The notes below the pieces were generated by a model. It did not search any database and was not told the origin of the DNA. It was given only the letters and a program-made list of their open reading frames with translations. Below, piece by piece: positions 7,489-16,210 of a DNA stretch of 64,000 bases. The stretch is taken from positions 196,975 through 260,974 of the forward strand of contig NZ_ATYT01000006.1 of assembly GCF_000427825.1 (NCBI RefSeq), in the 5' to 3' direction. Both the position numbers and the translations under genes were made by a program. How positions within the stretch are numbered: position 1 is the first letter of the stretch; every line of letters starts with the position of its first letter. This stretch comes from Thermocrispum municipale DSM 44069. Its GTDB lineage: Bacteria; Actinomycetota; Actinomycetes; Mycobacteriales; Pseudonocardiaceae.

Positions 7489-7951
7489 GCCGCGAGCATC
7501 GCCGGTTTCGACCAGCCGACGGGAGCCGTTTCCTCTTCCGTTGTGGATAACCGGGTGGGTGTGGACAACTGCTCGCGCGAGCGCCGCATGCGGCCCCTAG
7601 GGACGACGCGTTGTTCGGGCGATACTCGGAGTGGACAAGACCGACGCACGCCAGTCGCTCCGGCACGGTTCACCCCTGGTGGGGAGGCCTTCCGCATGAC
7701 GTTCGCCCAGCTCGGACGTCTTCAGCCGCGCCCGGTACACTGCACGACAGCGGCTCGCACTGCGAGCTGACTTCGCGTGCGCGTGCAATGCCTCAAGGCA
7801 ACGGCGCTCTGCGGTCCCCGCCGCCAACGTCGGAGGGGTCAGAGTACCGGCACCGCACCAGGGCCGCCGTCCACCCGGACGGTGGCGACAACCGACAGGC
7901 GGGCTCCGGCGTCGACCGGGCCCCACGAGCAGAAGAAGGTGCTTTCCGGCC
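7489..7951 (+). other. intergenic region and rpsB leader
   Basis: 463 bases between the divergent M23 gene and rpsB with no credible gene. It holds a DnaA-box pair (7542-7568) and a perfect 15-base palindrome GCTCGCACTGCGAGC (7753-7767), 185 bases upstream of rpsB. The rpsB promoter and long leader presumably lie in the right half. No recognised ribosomal-protein leader fold can be confirmed by eye. Confidence 0.5.
7542..7568 (-). promoter_or_regulatory. paired DnaA boxes
   Basis: On the - strand TTGTCCACA (7560-7568) and TTATCCACA (7542-7550) are separated by 9 bases, the same two boxes in the same order as the pair at 873-898. It lies 54 bases upstream of the M23 start. Function is inferred. 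Confidence 0.6.
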
Positions 7952-8770
7952 ATGGCCGTCGTCACCATGAAGCAGCTGCTGGACTCGGGTGTCCACTTCG
8001 GGCATCAGACCCGCCGCTGGAACCCGAAGATGAAGCGCTACATCTTCACCGAGCGCAACGGCATCTACATCATCGACCTCCAGCAGACGCTGTCCTACAT
8101 CGACAAGGCGTTCGAGTTCGTCAAGGAGACCGTCGCGCACGGCGGCACGATCCTGTTCGTCGGCACCAAGAAGCAGGCGCAGGAAGCGATCGCCAACGAG
8201 GCGCTGCGGGTCGGTATGCCGTACGTCAACCAGCGCTGGCTGGGCGGCATGCTCACCAACTTCCAGACCGTGCACAAGCGGCTTCAGCGGCTCAAGGAGC
8301 TGGAGTCCATGGAGCAGACGGGTGGCTTCCAGGGTCTGACCAAGAAAGAGATCCTGATGCTGACCCGCGAGAAGGACAAGCTGGAGCGCACGCTCGGCGG
8401 CATCCGGGACATGTCCAAGGTGCCCAGCGCGGTGTGGGTCGTCGACACCAAGAAGGAGCACATCGCGGTCAGCGAGGCGCGCAAGCTCAACATCCCGGTC
8501 GTGGCGATCCTGGACACCAACTGCGACCCGGACGAGGTGGACTACCCGATCCCGGGCAACGACGACGCGATCCGGTCGGCTTCGCTGCTGACCAAGGTGA
8601 TCGCCGAGGCGGTTGCGGCAGGGCTGCTGGCCAGGGCCGGCGCGCGCAACGGCGCGGTCGCCGACGGTGAGGACAAGCCCGAGGTGGCAAGCGACGAGCC
8701 GCTCGCTGAGTGGGAGCAGGAGCTGCTCACCAGCGACAAGCCCAGCGAGACCGCTGCCAGCACCAACTGA
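7952..8770 (+). CDS. rpsB: 30S ribosomal protein S2
   Basis: 272 residues, full length. Starts [32 protein letters not shown], the classical S2 N-terminus, and carries [33 protein letters not shown] and [27 protein letters not shown]2 joins the small subunit late, near S1 and the mRNA exit side. The last 45 residues form an acidic tail typical of actinobacterial S2. It is the first gene of rpsB-tsf, with 29 bases to tsf. The start is clear from family homology; the leader is unusually long. Confidence 0.98.
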   Translation: MAVVTMKQLLDSGVHFGHQTRRWNPKMKRYIFTERNGIYIIDLQQTLSYIDKAFEFVKETVAHGGTILFVGTKKQAQEAIANEALRVGMPYVNQRWLGGMLTNFQTVHKRLQRLKELESMEQTGGFQGLTKKEILMLTREKDKLERTLGGIRDMSKVPSAVWVVDTKKEHIAVSEARKLNIPVVAILDTNCDPDEVDYPIPGNDDAIRSASLLTKVIAEAVAAGLLARAGARNGAVADGEDKPEVASDEPLAEWEQELLTSDKPSETAASTN

Positions 8771-8799
8771 CCGAAGCCACGAGAGGGACACACGGACAC

Positions 8800-9615
8800 A
8801 TGGCGAACTACACCGCGGCGGACGTCAAGCGCCTCCGCGAGCTGACCGGCGCCGGCATGATGAACTGCAAGAAGGCGCTGGAGGAGAACGACGGCGACTT
8901 CGACAAGGCGGTCGAGTACCTGCGCATCAAGGGCGCCAAGGACGTCGGCAAGCGTGCCGAGCGCTCCACCGCCGAGGGCCTGGTGGCCGGTAACGGCGGG
9001 GCCCTGGTCGAGCTGAACTCGGAGACGGACTTCGTCGCCAAGAGCGAGGAGTTCGTCTCGCTGGCGGACAAGATCGTCGAGATCGTCAAGGCCACCAAGG
9101 CCAACGACGTCGAGACGGTCAAGGCCGCGGAGCTGGACGGCGGCACGGTCGAGTCGGCCATCCAGGCGCTGTCGGCCAAGATCGGCGAGAAGCTGGAGCT
9201 GCGGCGCGTCGCCTTCTTCGAGGGCAAGACCGAGACGTACCTGCACCGGCGGGGCGCCGGCCTGCCGCCCGCGGTCGGCGTGCTGATCGAGTACGAAGGT
9301 GACGATGCCGAGGCCGCCCGTGGCGCGGCCATGCAGGTGGCGGCGCTCAAGGCGCGTTACCTGACCCGCGACGAGGTGCCTGCCGACGTCGTGGAGAAGG
9401 AGAAGGCGATCGCCGAGAAGACCGCCATCGAGGAGGGCAAGCCCGAGCGGGCACTGCCCAAGATCGTCGAGGGCAAGGTCAACGCCTACTTCAAGGACAA
9501 CGTGCTGCTCGAGCAGCCGTCGGTGACCGACAACAAGAAGACCGTGAAGCAGCTGCTCGACGCTGCGGGGGTAACCGTAAGCCGGTTCGTCCGGTTCGAG
9601 GTCGGCCAGGCCTGA
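8800..9615 (+). CDS. tsf: translation elongation factor Ts
   Basis: 271 residues. EF-Ts recycles EF-Tu from GDP to GTP form. The N-terminal UBA-like domain with [19 protein letters not shown] and the signature [15 protein letters not shown] are intact; the dimerisation domain follows, ending [19 protein letters not shown]. The ATG at 8800 ([10 protein letters not shown]) is the family start and has GAGAGGG 15 bases upstream. It is cotranscribed with rpsB and followed by a strong hairpin at 9645-9682. Confidence 0.98.
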   Translation: MANYTAADVKRLRELTGAGMMNCKKALEENDGDFDKAVEYLRIKGAKDVGKRAERSTAEGLVAGNGGALVELNSETDFVAKSEEFVSLADKIVEIVKATKANDVETVKAAELDGGTVESAIQALSAKIGEKLELRRVAFFEGKTETYLHRRGAGLPPAVGVLIEYEGDDAEAARGAAMQVAALKARYLTRDEVPADVVEKEKAIAEKTAIEEGKPERALPKIVEGKVNAYFKDNVLLEQPSVTDNKKTVKQLLDAAGVTVSRFVRFEVGQA

Positions 9616-9644
9616 CGTCGAGGCGGCATAGATCGTGAGTAACG

Positions 9645-9682
9645 TTTGTGCCCCGTCCCGAGACCTCGGGGCGGGGCACAAA
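9645..9682 (+). terminator. 17 bp stem hairpin between tsf and pyrH
   Basis: The left arm 9645-9661 and right arm 9666-9682 pair over 17 bases (one G-U) around the tetraloop GACC. The stem begins TTTGTGCCCCG and ends CGGGGCACAAA. No U-tract follows, as is common for actinobacterial terminators. It would end or attenuate rpsB-tsf transcription, and because it lies 17 bases before the pyrH GTG it also sits in the pyrH leader. Confidence 0.8.
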
Positions 9683-9698
9683 TGCGGTAGGAGGCGGC

Positions 9699-10457
9699 GT
9701 GGGCACTGACGGACGGGGGACGAGCACGCGGGGCTATCGCAGAGTGCTGCTCAAACTCGGTGGCGAGATGTTCGGCGGCGGGTCGGTCGGCGTGGACCCG
9801 GACGTGGTGCACACCGTCGCCGTGCAGATCTCCGAGGTGGTACGCAGCGGCATCCAGGTAGCGGTCGTGATCGGCGGCGGGAACTTCTTCCGTGGCGCCG
9901 AGTTGCAGCAGCGCGGCATGGACCGGGACCGGGCCGACTACATGGGCATGCTCGGCACCGTGATGAACTGCTTGGCGTTGCAGGACTTTCTGGAGAAGGA
10001 AGGCATCCCGACCAGGGTGCAGACCGCCATCACGATGGGTCAGGTCGCCGAACCCTACATTCCGCGCCGCGCCGAACGGCACCTGGAGAAGGGCCGCGTC
10101 GTGATCTTCGGTGGCGGTGCGGGTCTGCCGTACTTCTCCACCGACACCACGGCTGCACAGCGGGCGCTGGAAATCGGCTGCGAGGTCGTGCTGATGGCCA
10201 AGGCGGTGGACGGGGTCTACTCCGCCGACCCACGCAAGGACCCCAATGCCACCATGTACACCACCATCACGCACGCCGAAGCGCTGGAGAAGGGCCTGAA
10301 GGTGGCCGACTCCACGGCGTTCTCGCTGTGCATGGACAACAACATGCCGATCATCGTGTTCAACTTGTTGGTCGAGGGGAACATCGCCCGCGCGGTGCGT
10401 GGTGAGAGGATCGGCACGCTGGTCGCCACCCCGGCCAGTCGCGAGCAGCTGGACTGA
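9699..10457 (+). CDS. pyrH: UMP kinase
   Basis: 252 residues. Bacterial hexameric UMP kinase phosphorylates UMP to UDP in pyrimidine nucleotide synthesis. Amino-acid-kinase fold motifs: [12 protein letters not shown] (phosphate loop), [52 protein letters not shown] and [11 protein letters not shown]. The GTG at 9699 is chosen because TAGGAGG lies 5 bases upstream; a GTG at 9648 lies inside the hairpin and is unlikely. Its neighbour is frr 10 bases downstream, the usual pyrH-frr-cdsA arrangement. Confidence 0.96.
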   Translation: MGTDGRGTSTRGYRRVLLKLGGEMFGGGSVGVDPDVVHTVAVQISEVVRSGIQVAVVIGGGNFFRGAELQQRGMDRDRADYMGMLGTVMNCLALQDFLEKEGIPTRVQTAITMGQVAEPYIPRRAERHLEKGRVVIFGGGAGLPYFSTDTTAAQRALEIGCEVVLMAKAVDGVYSADPRKDPNATMYTTITHAEALEKGLKVADSTAFSLCMDNNMPIIVFNLLVEGNIARAVRGERIGTLVATPASREQLD

Positions 10458-10467
10458 AGGAGTCACC

Positions 10468-11025
10468 GTGATCGACGAGACACTCCTCGAGGCAGAGGAG
10501 AAGATGGAGAAGGCCGTAGAGGTCGCGAAAGATGACTTGACGTCGGTCCGCACGGGGCGCGCCGCTCCAGCCATGTTCGCGCGCATCACGGTGGACTACT
10601 ACGGGGCGCCGACGCCGCTGAACCAGCTGGCCAGCATCAACATCCCGGAAGCGCGGATGGCGGTGGTCAAGCCGTACGACCAGTCGCAGCTCGGCGCGAT
10701 CGAGAAGGCCATCCGGGATTCGGACCTCGGCGTCAACCCCACCAACGACGGCACGATCATTCGCGTGGTGTTCCCGCAGCTGACCGAGGAACGCCGCCGC
10801 GAGATGGTCAAGGTCGCCAAGAGCAAGGGTGAGGACGCCAAGATCGTCGTCCGTGGTCTGCGGCGCAAGGCCAAGGAAGAGCTCGAGCGGCTGAAGAAGG
10901 AGGGCGAGGTCGGCGAGGACGACGTCTACCACGCCGAGAAGGAGCTGCAGACGTTGACCGACCAGTACGTCCAGCAGATCGACGAGCTGGTCAAGCGCAA
11001 GGAAGCCGAGCTGCTCGAGGTCTGA
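10468..11025 (+). CDS. frr: ribosome recycling factor
   Basis: 185 residues, the exact family length. RRF with EF-G splits the post-termination ribosome. Motifs: [74 protein letters not shown] and [17 protein letters not shown]-type C-terminal helix. The GTG at 10468 follows AAGGAG. Close spacing to pyrH (10 bases) and cdsA (1 base) implies one transcript. Confidence 0.97.
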   Translation: MIDETLLEAEEKMEKAVEVAKDDLTSVRTGRAAPAMFARITVDYYGAPTPLNQLASINIPEARMAVVKPYDQSQLGAIEKAIRDSDLGVNPTNDGTIIRVVFPQLTEERRREMVKVAKSKGEDAKIVVRGLRRKAKEELERLKKEGEVGEDDVYHAEKELQTLTDQYVQQIDELVKRKEAELLEV

Positions 11026-11026
11026 G

Positions 11027-11923
11027 GTGCCTCGACAGCCGTTGGATTCCGAGCGCTCAGCTCGCGTGATCGATGTGAACGACTCCGCGCAGGAGTCCGC
11101 AGGCCGGAAGCCGTCGCGCGCCGGACGTAATCTGCCTGCGGCCATCGGGGTCGGGGTACTGCTCGGTGCGGCGATCCTGGCGTCGCTGCTGATCGAGCGA
11201 CACTGGTTCATCGCCATCGTGTCGATCGCGATGCTGATCGGGAGCTGGGAGTTCAGCCAGGCGCTGCGCGCGGCCGCCGGCATCCGAGTCCAGCTGATCC
11301 CGGTTCTTGTCGGCGGTCAGGCGATCGTGTGGTTGTCCTGGCCGTTCGGTGTGGTCGGCATCGTGGTGCCGCTCGTGCTCACCGTCCTGTTGTGCCTGCT
11401 CTGGCGCTTGCCCGGCGGCACGGACGGCTACCTGCGCGATGTCGCCGCGTCCGCCCTCGCCGTCGTGTACCTGCCTCTGTGCGGCGCCTTCGCCGTCCTC
11501 CTGCTGTTGCCGGAGGACGGCGCCAACCGGGTCATCGCGTTCATGCTGGGGGTGGTGGCCTCGGACGTGGGCGGCTACGCGGCGGGTGTGCTCAAGGGCA
11601 AGCATCCGATGGCGCCCTCGATCAGCCCGAAGAAGAGCTGGGAGGGCTTCGCCGGTTCACTGATCGCCGGCGTGGGCGTCGGCATGCTGTCGGTGCACTT
11701 CCTGCTCGACGGCCAGGTCTGGCAAGGCGCCTTGTTCGGCGCGGCGATCGTGCTGACCGCCACCCTCGGCGACCTCGTGGAGTCGTCGATCAAGCGTGAC
11801 CTGGGGATCAAGGACATGGGCACGCTGCTGCCCGGACACGGAGGGCTCATGGACCGGTTGGATTCCATGCTGCCCTCCGCTGTCGTCGCGTGGGGCATGC
11901 TGGCGTTGTTCCTGCCCGCCTGA
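11027..11923 (+). CDS. cdsA: phosphatidate cytidylyltransferase
   Basis: 298 residues. Makes CDP-diacylglycerol from phosphatidic acid and CTP in the membrane. Multiple hydrophobic helices from about residue 38, and the full CDS signature near the end: SSIKRDLGIKDMGTLLPGHGGLMDRLDS. The N-terminal 35 residues are hydrophilic and Ser/Arg-rich. The GTG at 11027 starts one base after the frr stop; internal GTG starts (for example 11069) cannot be excluded. The stop is two bases from that of the convergent padR gene. Confidence 0.95.
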   Translation: MPRQPLDSERSARVIDVNDSAQESAGRKPSRAGRNLPAAIGVGVLLGAAILASLLIERHWFIAIVSIAMLIGSWEFSQALRAAAGIRVQLIPVLVGGQAIVWLSWPFGVVGIVVPLVLTVLLCLLWRLPGGTDGYLRDVAASALAVVYLPLCGAFAVLLLLPEDGANRVIAFMLGVVASDVGGYAAGVLKGKHPMAPSISPKKSWEGFAGSLIAGVGVGMLSVHFLLDGQVWQGALFGAAIVLTATLGDLVESSIKRDLGIKDMGTLLPGHGGLMDRLDSMLPSAVVAWGMLALFLPA

Positions 11924-11925
11924 TC

Positions 11926-12570
11926 TCAGTCCTCGTCGTCGGACTCATCGGGGTCGTCGATCTCGCCGAGCATTCCGTACAGCGCTTTGCGCAGCTGGTT
12001 GATCATGGCCACCGCCTTCTTCCGCTGCGCCGGTGAGCCGACGGTCGCCACCTGCATCAAGGCGCCGCGGAGCGCTGCCGCCGCCTGGTGCAACTCGACC
12101 TCGGTGGGTTCGACGTCGATCTGCTCCCACGGCGGGGCACCGAGATTCTCGGCAGCTTCCTTACCCTCGTCGGTCAGTCGGAACAGGCGCTTGCCACCCT
12201 TGCCGCCGACGTCCTCGATCAATCCCTCGTCGTTGAGCAGCTGCAGCGTCGGATAGATCGAGCCGGGACTCGGCTTCCAGAACCCACCGCTGCGCTCCGC
12301 GATCTCGCTGATCATTTCGTATCCGTGCATCGGCTCGTCGGCTTCGGCGAGCAAGGTCAGGATGGCCGCACGCACGTCGCCGCGCTTTCCGCGTCCACGC
12401 CGACGTCCCCGGCCGTGCCAGCCGGGACCCCAGGGGCCGCCGAACGGGCTGGGGGAAGGGCCGAACGGTCCGAACGGGCCGCCCGGATGGCGTGATCGCC
12501 ATGCCCGTGGGTCGTCCCCGTGCAGCGCGGCGAGCCGGGCGACGCGACGGAGTTTTTCTTCCTTCATCAT
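11926..12570 (-). CDS. PadR family transcriptional regulator
   Basis: 214 residues from the ATG at 12570 (ATG 12567 is adjacent), with GGAGG 5 bases upstream. N-terminal about 60 residues are basic and then Gly/Pro/Trp-rich ([24 protein letters not shown]), followed by a basic [12 protein letters not shown] stretch. The PadR winged helix is [30 protein letters not shown] through [20 protein letters not shown] and [13 protein letters not shown]. The C-terminus is a helical dimerisation region ending in an acidic tail. It is divergent from rlmN; a palindrome at 12600-12609 upstream of its own start suggests autoregulation. The ligand is unknown. Confidence 0.9.
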   Translation of the reverse strand: MMKEEKLRRVARLAALHGDDPRAWRSRHPGGPFGPFGPSPSPFGGPWGPGWHGRGRRRGRGKRGDVRAAILTLLAEADEPMHGYEMISEIAERSGGFWKPSPGSIYPTLQLLNDEGLIEDVGGKGGKRLFRLTDEGKEAAENLGAPPWEQIDVEPTEVELHQAAAALRGALMQVATVGSPAQRKKAVAMINQLRKALYGMLGEIDDPDESDDED

Positions 12571-12599
12571 CAATACCTCCAATCGGTTTCGACTGTTAA

Positions 12600-12609
12600 C
12601 GATATATCG
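12600..12609. promoter_or_regulatory. putative PadR operator (CGATATATCG)
   Basis: A perfect 10-base palindrome, AT-rich in a GC-rich genome, 30 bases upstream of the padR start and 90 bases before rlmN. Flanked by AACGATATATCGGAAACGAT, so a second CGAT half-site follows. Dyads of this AT-rich type are typical of PadR operators; binding is inferred. Confidence 0.55.
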
Positions 12610-12699
12610 GAAACGATCGAGATGCAACGTCGCATGGTGAAATGGGTCGCCTGGGGGCGTCGTCGCTGGTCAGCGCGGCGTCGTGCGACACTGGAGGGC

Positions 12700-13824
12700 G
12701 TGTCTTCGCCACTGCCCTTGGTTTTCGATGCGCCCAAACGTGGCCTGCCGCCTCGGCACCTGGCCGACCTCACGCTTGCCGAGCGCACGGAAGCGGTGGC
12801 GGCGCTGGGGGAGAAGCCGTTCCGGGCCAAGCAGCTTTCGCGCCACTACTTCGCGCGCCTGAACGTCGACCCGGCACAGATGACCGACATCCCGGCGGCT
12901 GCCCGTGAGCGGCTGGCCACCGAGCTGATGCCGCAGCTGCTGACCGAGGTTCGTTCGGTCGAATGCGACGACGGAGCTACGCGCAAGACGCTCTGGCGCG
13001 CGCACGACGGCACGCTTCTGGAAAGCGTGCTGATGCGCTACCCGGATCGTGCGACGCTGTGCATCTCCAGCCAGGCTGGTTGTGGCATGGCGTGCCCGTT
13101 CTGCGCGACGGGGCAGGGCGGATTGCAGCGCAACCTGTCCACCGCGGAGATCGTCGACCAGGTTCGCTCGGCTGCGGCGGTGATGCGGGACGGGGTGCTG
13201 CCCGGGCCGGACGGCAAGCCGGCGCCGGGGCGCCTGTCCAACGTCGTGTTCATGGGCATGGGCGAGCCCCTGGCCAACTACAAGCGGGTGGTGGCCGCGG
13301 TTCGGCGCATCACCGATCCCACGCCGTCCGGCCTGGGAATCTCGCAGCGCTCCGTGACGGTCTCGACCGTCGGATTGGCGCCGGCGATCCGCAAGCTGGC
13401 CGACGAAGGGTTGCAGGTGCGGCTGGCGGTGTCCCTGCATACCCCGGACGACGAGCTGCGCGACACGTTGGTCCCGGTGAACAACCGGTGGTCGATCGAC
13501 GAGGTGCTGCAAGCGGCGAAGTACTACATCGATCGCACGTCGCGGCGGGTCAGTATCGAGTACGCCCTGATTCGTGACGTGAACGACCAGCCGTGGCGCG
13601 CCGACCTGTTGGCGAAGCGTCTGCGCGAGCACCTGGGGTATCTGGTGCACGTCAATGTCATCCCGTTGAATCCGACGCCGGGCTCGAAGTGGGACGCATC
13701 CCCCAAGGATGTGGAGCGTGAGTTCGTTCGCCGGGTCAACGAAGGCGGCGTGACCTGCACCGTTCGTGACACCCGCGGCCAGGAGATCGCCGCTGCGTGT
13801 GGGCAGCTCGCCGCGGAGAACTGA
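12700..13824 (+). CDS. rlmN: 23S rRNA (adenine2503-C2)-methyltransferase RlmN
   Basis: 374 residues. Radical-SAM enzyme methylating C2 of A2503 in 23S rRNA and A37 of some tRNAs. The cluster cysteines are C128-x3-C132-x2-C135 ([19 protein letters not shown]). Also [54 protein letters not shown] and the catalytic Cys region near the end ([21 protein letters not shown]). The GTG at 12700 ([15 protein letters not shown]) aligns with the mycobacterial start, though its Shine-Dalgarno GGAGGG is only one base away; an in-frame ATG at 12622 is an alternative that would add a basic 26-residue extension. Confidence 0.95.
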   Translation: MSSPLPLVFDAPKRGLPPRHLADLTLAERTEAVAALGEKPFRAKQLSRHYFARLNVDPAQMTDIPAAARERLATELMPQLLTEVRSVECDDGATRKTLWRAHDGTLLESVLMRYPDRATLCISSQAGCGMACPFCATGQGGLQRNLSTAEIVDQVRSAAAVMRDGVLPGPDGKPAPGRLSNVVFMGMGEPLANYKRVVAAVRRITDPTPSGLGISQRSVTVSTVGLAPAIRKLADEGLQVRLAVSLHTPDDELRDTLVPVNNRWSIDEVLQAAKYYIDRTSRRVSIEYALIRDVNDQPWRADLLAKRLREHLGYLVHVNVIPLNPTPGSKWDASPKDVEREFVRRVNEGGVTCTVRDTRGQEIAAACGQLAAEN

Positions 13825-14038
13825 GCCTGGGGGCGGGGTCGTCGCCTACGACGTCACAGCGGAGAGCCAAGGTTGCGGACTGCCATCTGCCGACGATCCG
13901 CCCACTGAGCCCGCGGGACTTCGAGCCTGTCGGGGTCCGCGGCCGCTCGGCCTCGGTGTGCGGGGATCGGCTGTCGGATTGGGCGGCTCGCTGCGGTCCT
14001 GAGTCTGCGTGATCGGCTGTCGACTCGGTGCGACGCGA

Positions 14039-14059
14039 CGTTCTGCTGACAGCAGAACG
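14039..14059. promoter_or_regulatory. perfect 21 bp palindrome upstream of popR
   Basis: The core TTCTGCTGACAGCAGAA (14043-14057 within 14041-14057) extends by CG on the left and CG on the right to a perfect 21-base dyad centred on 14049. It ends 37 bases before the regulator start. From memory the Streptomyces PopR site is TTCTGCC-N3-GGCAGAA, which this matches with one symmetric change. A regulator-binding site and autoregulation are inferred. Confidence 0.7.
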
Positions 14060-14096
14060 CGCTCCGCGTGGCCGAGCCGAATGCCAGGATGATCGC

Positions 14097-14525
14097 ATGG
14101 CTGAAGCGCGCATTCACCCTCTGACGCCGTCCGTGCCGGAGCCGACGGAGACCGCCGCGTTGTGGCGTGAGCGGCTCGGCAAAACGTTGCGCGCTGTCAG
14201 AGAGTCCCGGCAGGCGAGGCTGGTCGACGTGGCCGAACGGGCCGGCATCTCGCCGCAGTACTTGTCGGAGATCGAGCGTGGGCGCAAGGAGCCGTCGAGC
14301 GAGATGATCGCCGCGGTGGTCGGCGCCCTCGGTGTCGATCTGGATCATGTCCTGGCGGACGTTCTCGAGCGAGCGGGTCGGCGCGTACGCCCGGCGAGTC
14401 GGGTGGCATCGCTGCGCCGTCCGGGTCGCACACGGGCGGCCGGTCGCTTCGAGATCGGCCAGAAACAGACGCCGACGCTGCGGGCGATTTCGCCGCCGGC
14501 AGGGCCGGTATTGATGGCCGCCTAG
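14097..14525 (+). CDS. popR: PopR/ClgR-type XRE transcriptional regulator
   Basis: 142 residues. One HTH_XRE domain (about 20-80): LRAVRESRQARLVDVAERAGISPQYLSEIERGRKEPSSEMIAAVVGALGVDLDHVL. The SEIERGRKEPSSE recognition segment is characteristic of the ClgR/PopR group that activates clp genes in actinobacteria. It lies convergent to a clpP3-clpP4 pair, as popR does in Streptomyces. The C-terminus is LMAA; PopR is degraded by ClpP1P2 through terminal alanines, so this looks like the same kind of degron. A 21-base palindrome sits just upstream. PopR identity rests on neighbourhood and motif, so I rate it likely rather than certain. Confidence 0.75.
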   Translation: MAEARIHPLTPSVPEPTETAALWRERLGKTLRAVRESRQARLVDVAERAGISPQYLSEIERGRKEPSSEMIAAVVGALGVDLDHVLADVLERAGRRVRPASRVASLRRPGRTRAAGRFEIGQKQTPTLRAISPPAGPVLMAA

Positions 14526-14626
14526 GCGGCAGCCGGCAGGTTTCGTGGCGGGGCCCGGCCGGATCGAGAAGGCCAGTAGTCGACGGCCGTGGCCGTGTGG
14601 CGCCGCACAGGCCAGTTGCTTGGGTA

Positions 14627-14714
14627 GCTGCCACGAGCGGCCTCCAGGTGGCTGCCACGTGCGGCTTCTCAGTGACTGCCCACGAGCGGCTTCTAGGTGG
14701 CTGTCACGCGCGGT
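14627..14714. repeat. 24-25 bp tandem repeat
   Basis: Copies start at 14627, 14651, 14675 and 14700 (partial), each reading approximately GCTGCCACGAGCGGCTTC then AGGTG. Substitutions are scattered, and copy 3 carries one extra base. Confidence 0.75.
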
Positions 14715-14750
14715 GCTCACACGGCGGCTTCCGTTTGTTGAACCTGCCGC

Positions 14751-14787
14751 CGCGGGAGCTCGGACTCCGAGAGCTCGAGCTCCCGCG
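14751..14787. terminator. bidirectional 12 bp stem hairpin
   Basis: CGCGGGAGCTCG (14751-14762) pairs perfectly with CGAGCTCCCGCG (14776-14787) around a 13-base loop. No U-tract on either side. It sits between the convergent popR and clpP4 genes. Confidence 0.6.
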
Positions 14788-14946
14788 CTGAGGGGGCCTG
14801 TCGGTACCACGGCGCTCCCCAACGTTGCCGCTGTGGCCGTTTGGCGTGCCGTGGCTGGTGGAGCCTGCGCTCCTCGTCGCAGTTGCGACTGAGGGCCGCT
14901 CCTCGTCGCGGTCACGGCCGCTTGCTCCCGTGCCCTCGTCACGTAA

Positions 14947-15537
14947 TCACGGCCGGTTGGTCAGCACCATGTCGGCCAACCCGTACTCCACCGCTCCGGC
15001 GGCGTCGAAGACCCGGTCGCGATCGGTGTCGTGCCGGAGCTGTTCGACCGAGCGCCCCGTGTGCTCACTCAAGATCGCCTCGAACTGGGCGCGGACGCGC
15101 ACCACCTCGTCGGCTTGCAGGATGAGATCCGGGATCGAACCACGGCCCTGCGCGGCGGGCTGGTGCAGTACGACGCGCGAGTGCGGCAGCACCGCGCGGT
15201 GCCCCGGCTCGCCGCCGGCCAGCAGCACAGCGCCCGCGGCCACCGCCTGCCCGACGCACGTGGTGTACACCGGCGCCTTGATGTAGGTCATGGTGTCGTA
15301 GATCGCCAGCATCGCGGACGGATCGCCGCCCTCACAGTTGATGTAGAGGTTGATGCTCTCCTCCGGGGACTCCGCCTCCAGATGCAACATCTGCGCGATC
15401 AGCGCGTTGGCCACCCCGGAGTCGATCGCGGTACCGAGGTAGACCACCCGCTCGCTCAGCAGGTGCGAGTAGACGTCCATGATCCGCTCGCTGCCCGCGG
15501 TCCGGGTGATCACGTTGGGAATCGTGTACGTGCTCAT
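14947..15537 (-). CDS. clpP4: ClpP-family subunit lacking the catalytic serine (ClpP4-like)
   Basis: 196 residues. ClpP fold with SERVVYLGTAIDSGVANALIAQMLHLE, INLYINCEGGDPSAMLAIYDTM and the C-terminal DTDRDRVFDAAGAVEYGLAD (catalytic Asp region). The nucleophile motif is QAVAAGAVLLAGG where active ClpP has QAASMGA, so the serine is replaced by Ala; the catalytic His is present (RVVLHQP). Codons were checked on the - strand (GCG GTG GCC GCG). It would not cleave by itself and may be a structural or adaptor-binding ring partner of ClpP3. The ATG at 15537 overlaps the clpP3 stop by one base, so the subunits are translationally coupled. Confidence 0.85.
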   Translation of the reverse strand: MSTYTIPNVITRTAGSERIMDVYSHLLSERVVYLGTAIDSGVANALIAQMLHLEAESPEESINLYINCEGGDPSAMLAIYDTMTYIKAPVYTTCVGQAVAAGAVLLAGGEPGHRAVLPHSRVVLHQPAAQGRGSIPDLILQADEVVRVRAQFEAILSEHTGRSVEQLRHDTDRDRVFDAAGAVEYGLADMVLTNRP

Positions 15538-16151
15538 CAGTCGGCCACCATCCCGAACTTGGCCCTCCGCAGCGGGCCTTCCACCTGGGCGAAGTCCTCG
15601 ACGATGTGGTCGATGAAGCCGTACTCGAGCGCCTCTTGCGTGGTGAACCACCGGTCGTGCAGCGAGTCGGTGAAGACCCGCTCGAGGTCCTGACCGGTGT
15701 CCTGGGCGATCAGTCCGAGCACGGTGTCCCGGGTGTGGCGCAAGTCATCGGCCTGCACCTCGACCTCGACGGCCGAGCCGCCGATCCCCGCCGAGCCCTG
15801 GTGCATCAGGATCCGAGCGTGCGGCAGGGCGTAGCGCTTGCCCTTGGTGCCCGCGGACAGCAGGAACTGGCCTGCGCTGCATGCGAGCCCGAGGGCGACG
15901 GTTGTGACGTCGCACGGCACCAGCTTCATCACGTCGCGGATGGCCAGCATCGACGGCACGGAGCCGCCGGGTGAGTGGATCCACAGCGCGATGTCCTTGG
16001 TCGGGTCCTGCGCCGCGAGCATGAGGATCTGCGTGGTCAGCGCCGTGCCGTTGTCGTCGTCGAGCTGGCCGTCCAACACCAGCACGCGGTGCCGCCGCAG
16101 GTCCTCGCGCATCTGTTTGTCGAAGATTCGCGGGATTTCGTCGTCGCTCAT
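15537..16151 (-). CDS. clpP3: ATP-dependent Clp protease proteolytic subunit (ClpP3-like)
   Basis: 204 residues. Active-type ClpP: the serine is in LGLACSAGQFLLSAG, the histidine in ARILMHQGSAGIGG and the aspartate in RVFTDSLHDRWFTTQEALEYGFID. WIHSPGGSVPSMLAIRDVM is the oxyanion and substrate-binding region. With clpP4 it forms the second clpP operon, distinct from the essential clpP1-clpP2 expected elsewhere. In Streptomyces the equivalent operon is silent unless PopR accumulates. Four 20 bp direct repeats lie 60-140 bases upstream of the ATG. Confidence 0.9.
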   Translation of the reverse strand: MSDDEIPRIFDKQMREDLRRHRVLVLDGQLDDDNGTALTTQILMLAAQDPTKDIALWIHSPGGSVPSMLAIRDVMKLVPCDVTTVALGLACSAGQFLLSAGTKGKRYALPHARILMHQGSAGIGGSAVEVEVQADDLRHTRDTVLGLIAQDTGQDLERVFTDSLHDRWFTTQEALEYGFIDHIVEDFAQVEGPLRRAKFGMVAD

Positions 16152-16210
16152 GGCCCGATCCTGCGTGTGCTTCGGGCGGCGGCGCCGGTGAATCTGCTCA
16201 GGGCTGCTTC

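Larger units (their letters stand above)
14526..14946. other. intergenic region between convergent popR and clpP4
   Basis: 421 bases with no credible gene. It contains a short tandem repeat (14627-14714) and a 12 bp stem hairpin (14751-14787) that can serve both convergent genes. The remaining sequence to the clpP4 stop shows nothing I can support. Confidence 0.5.
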
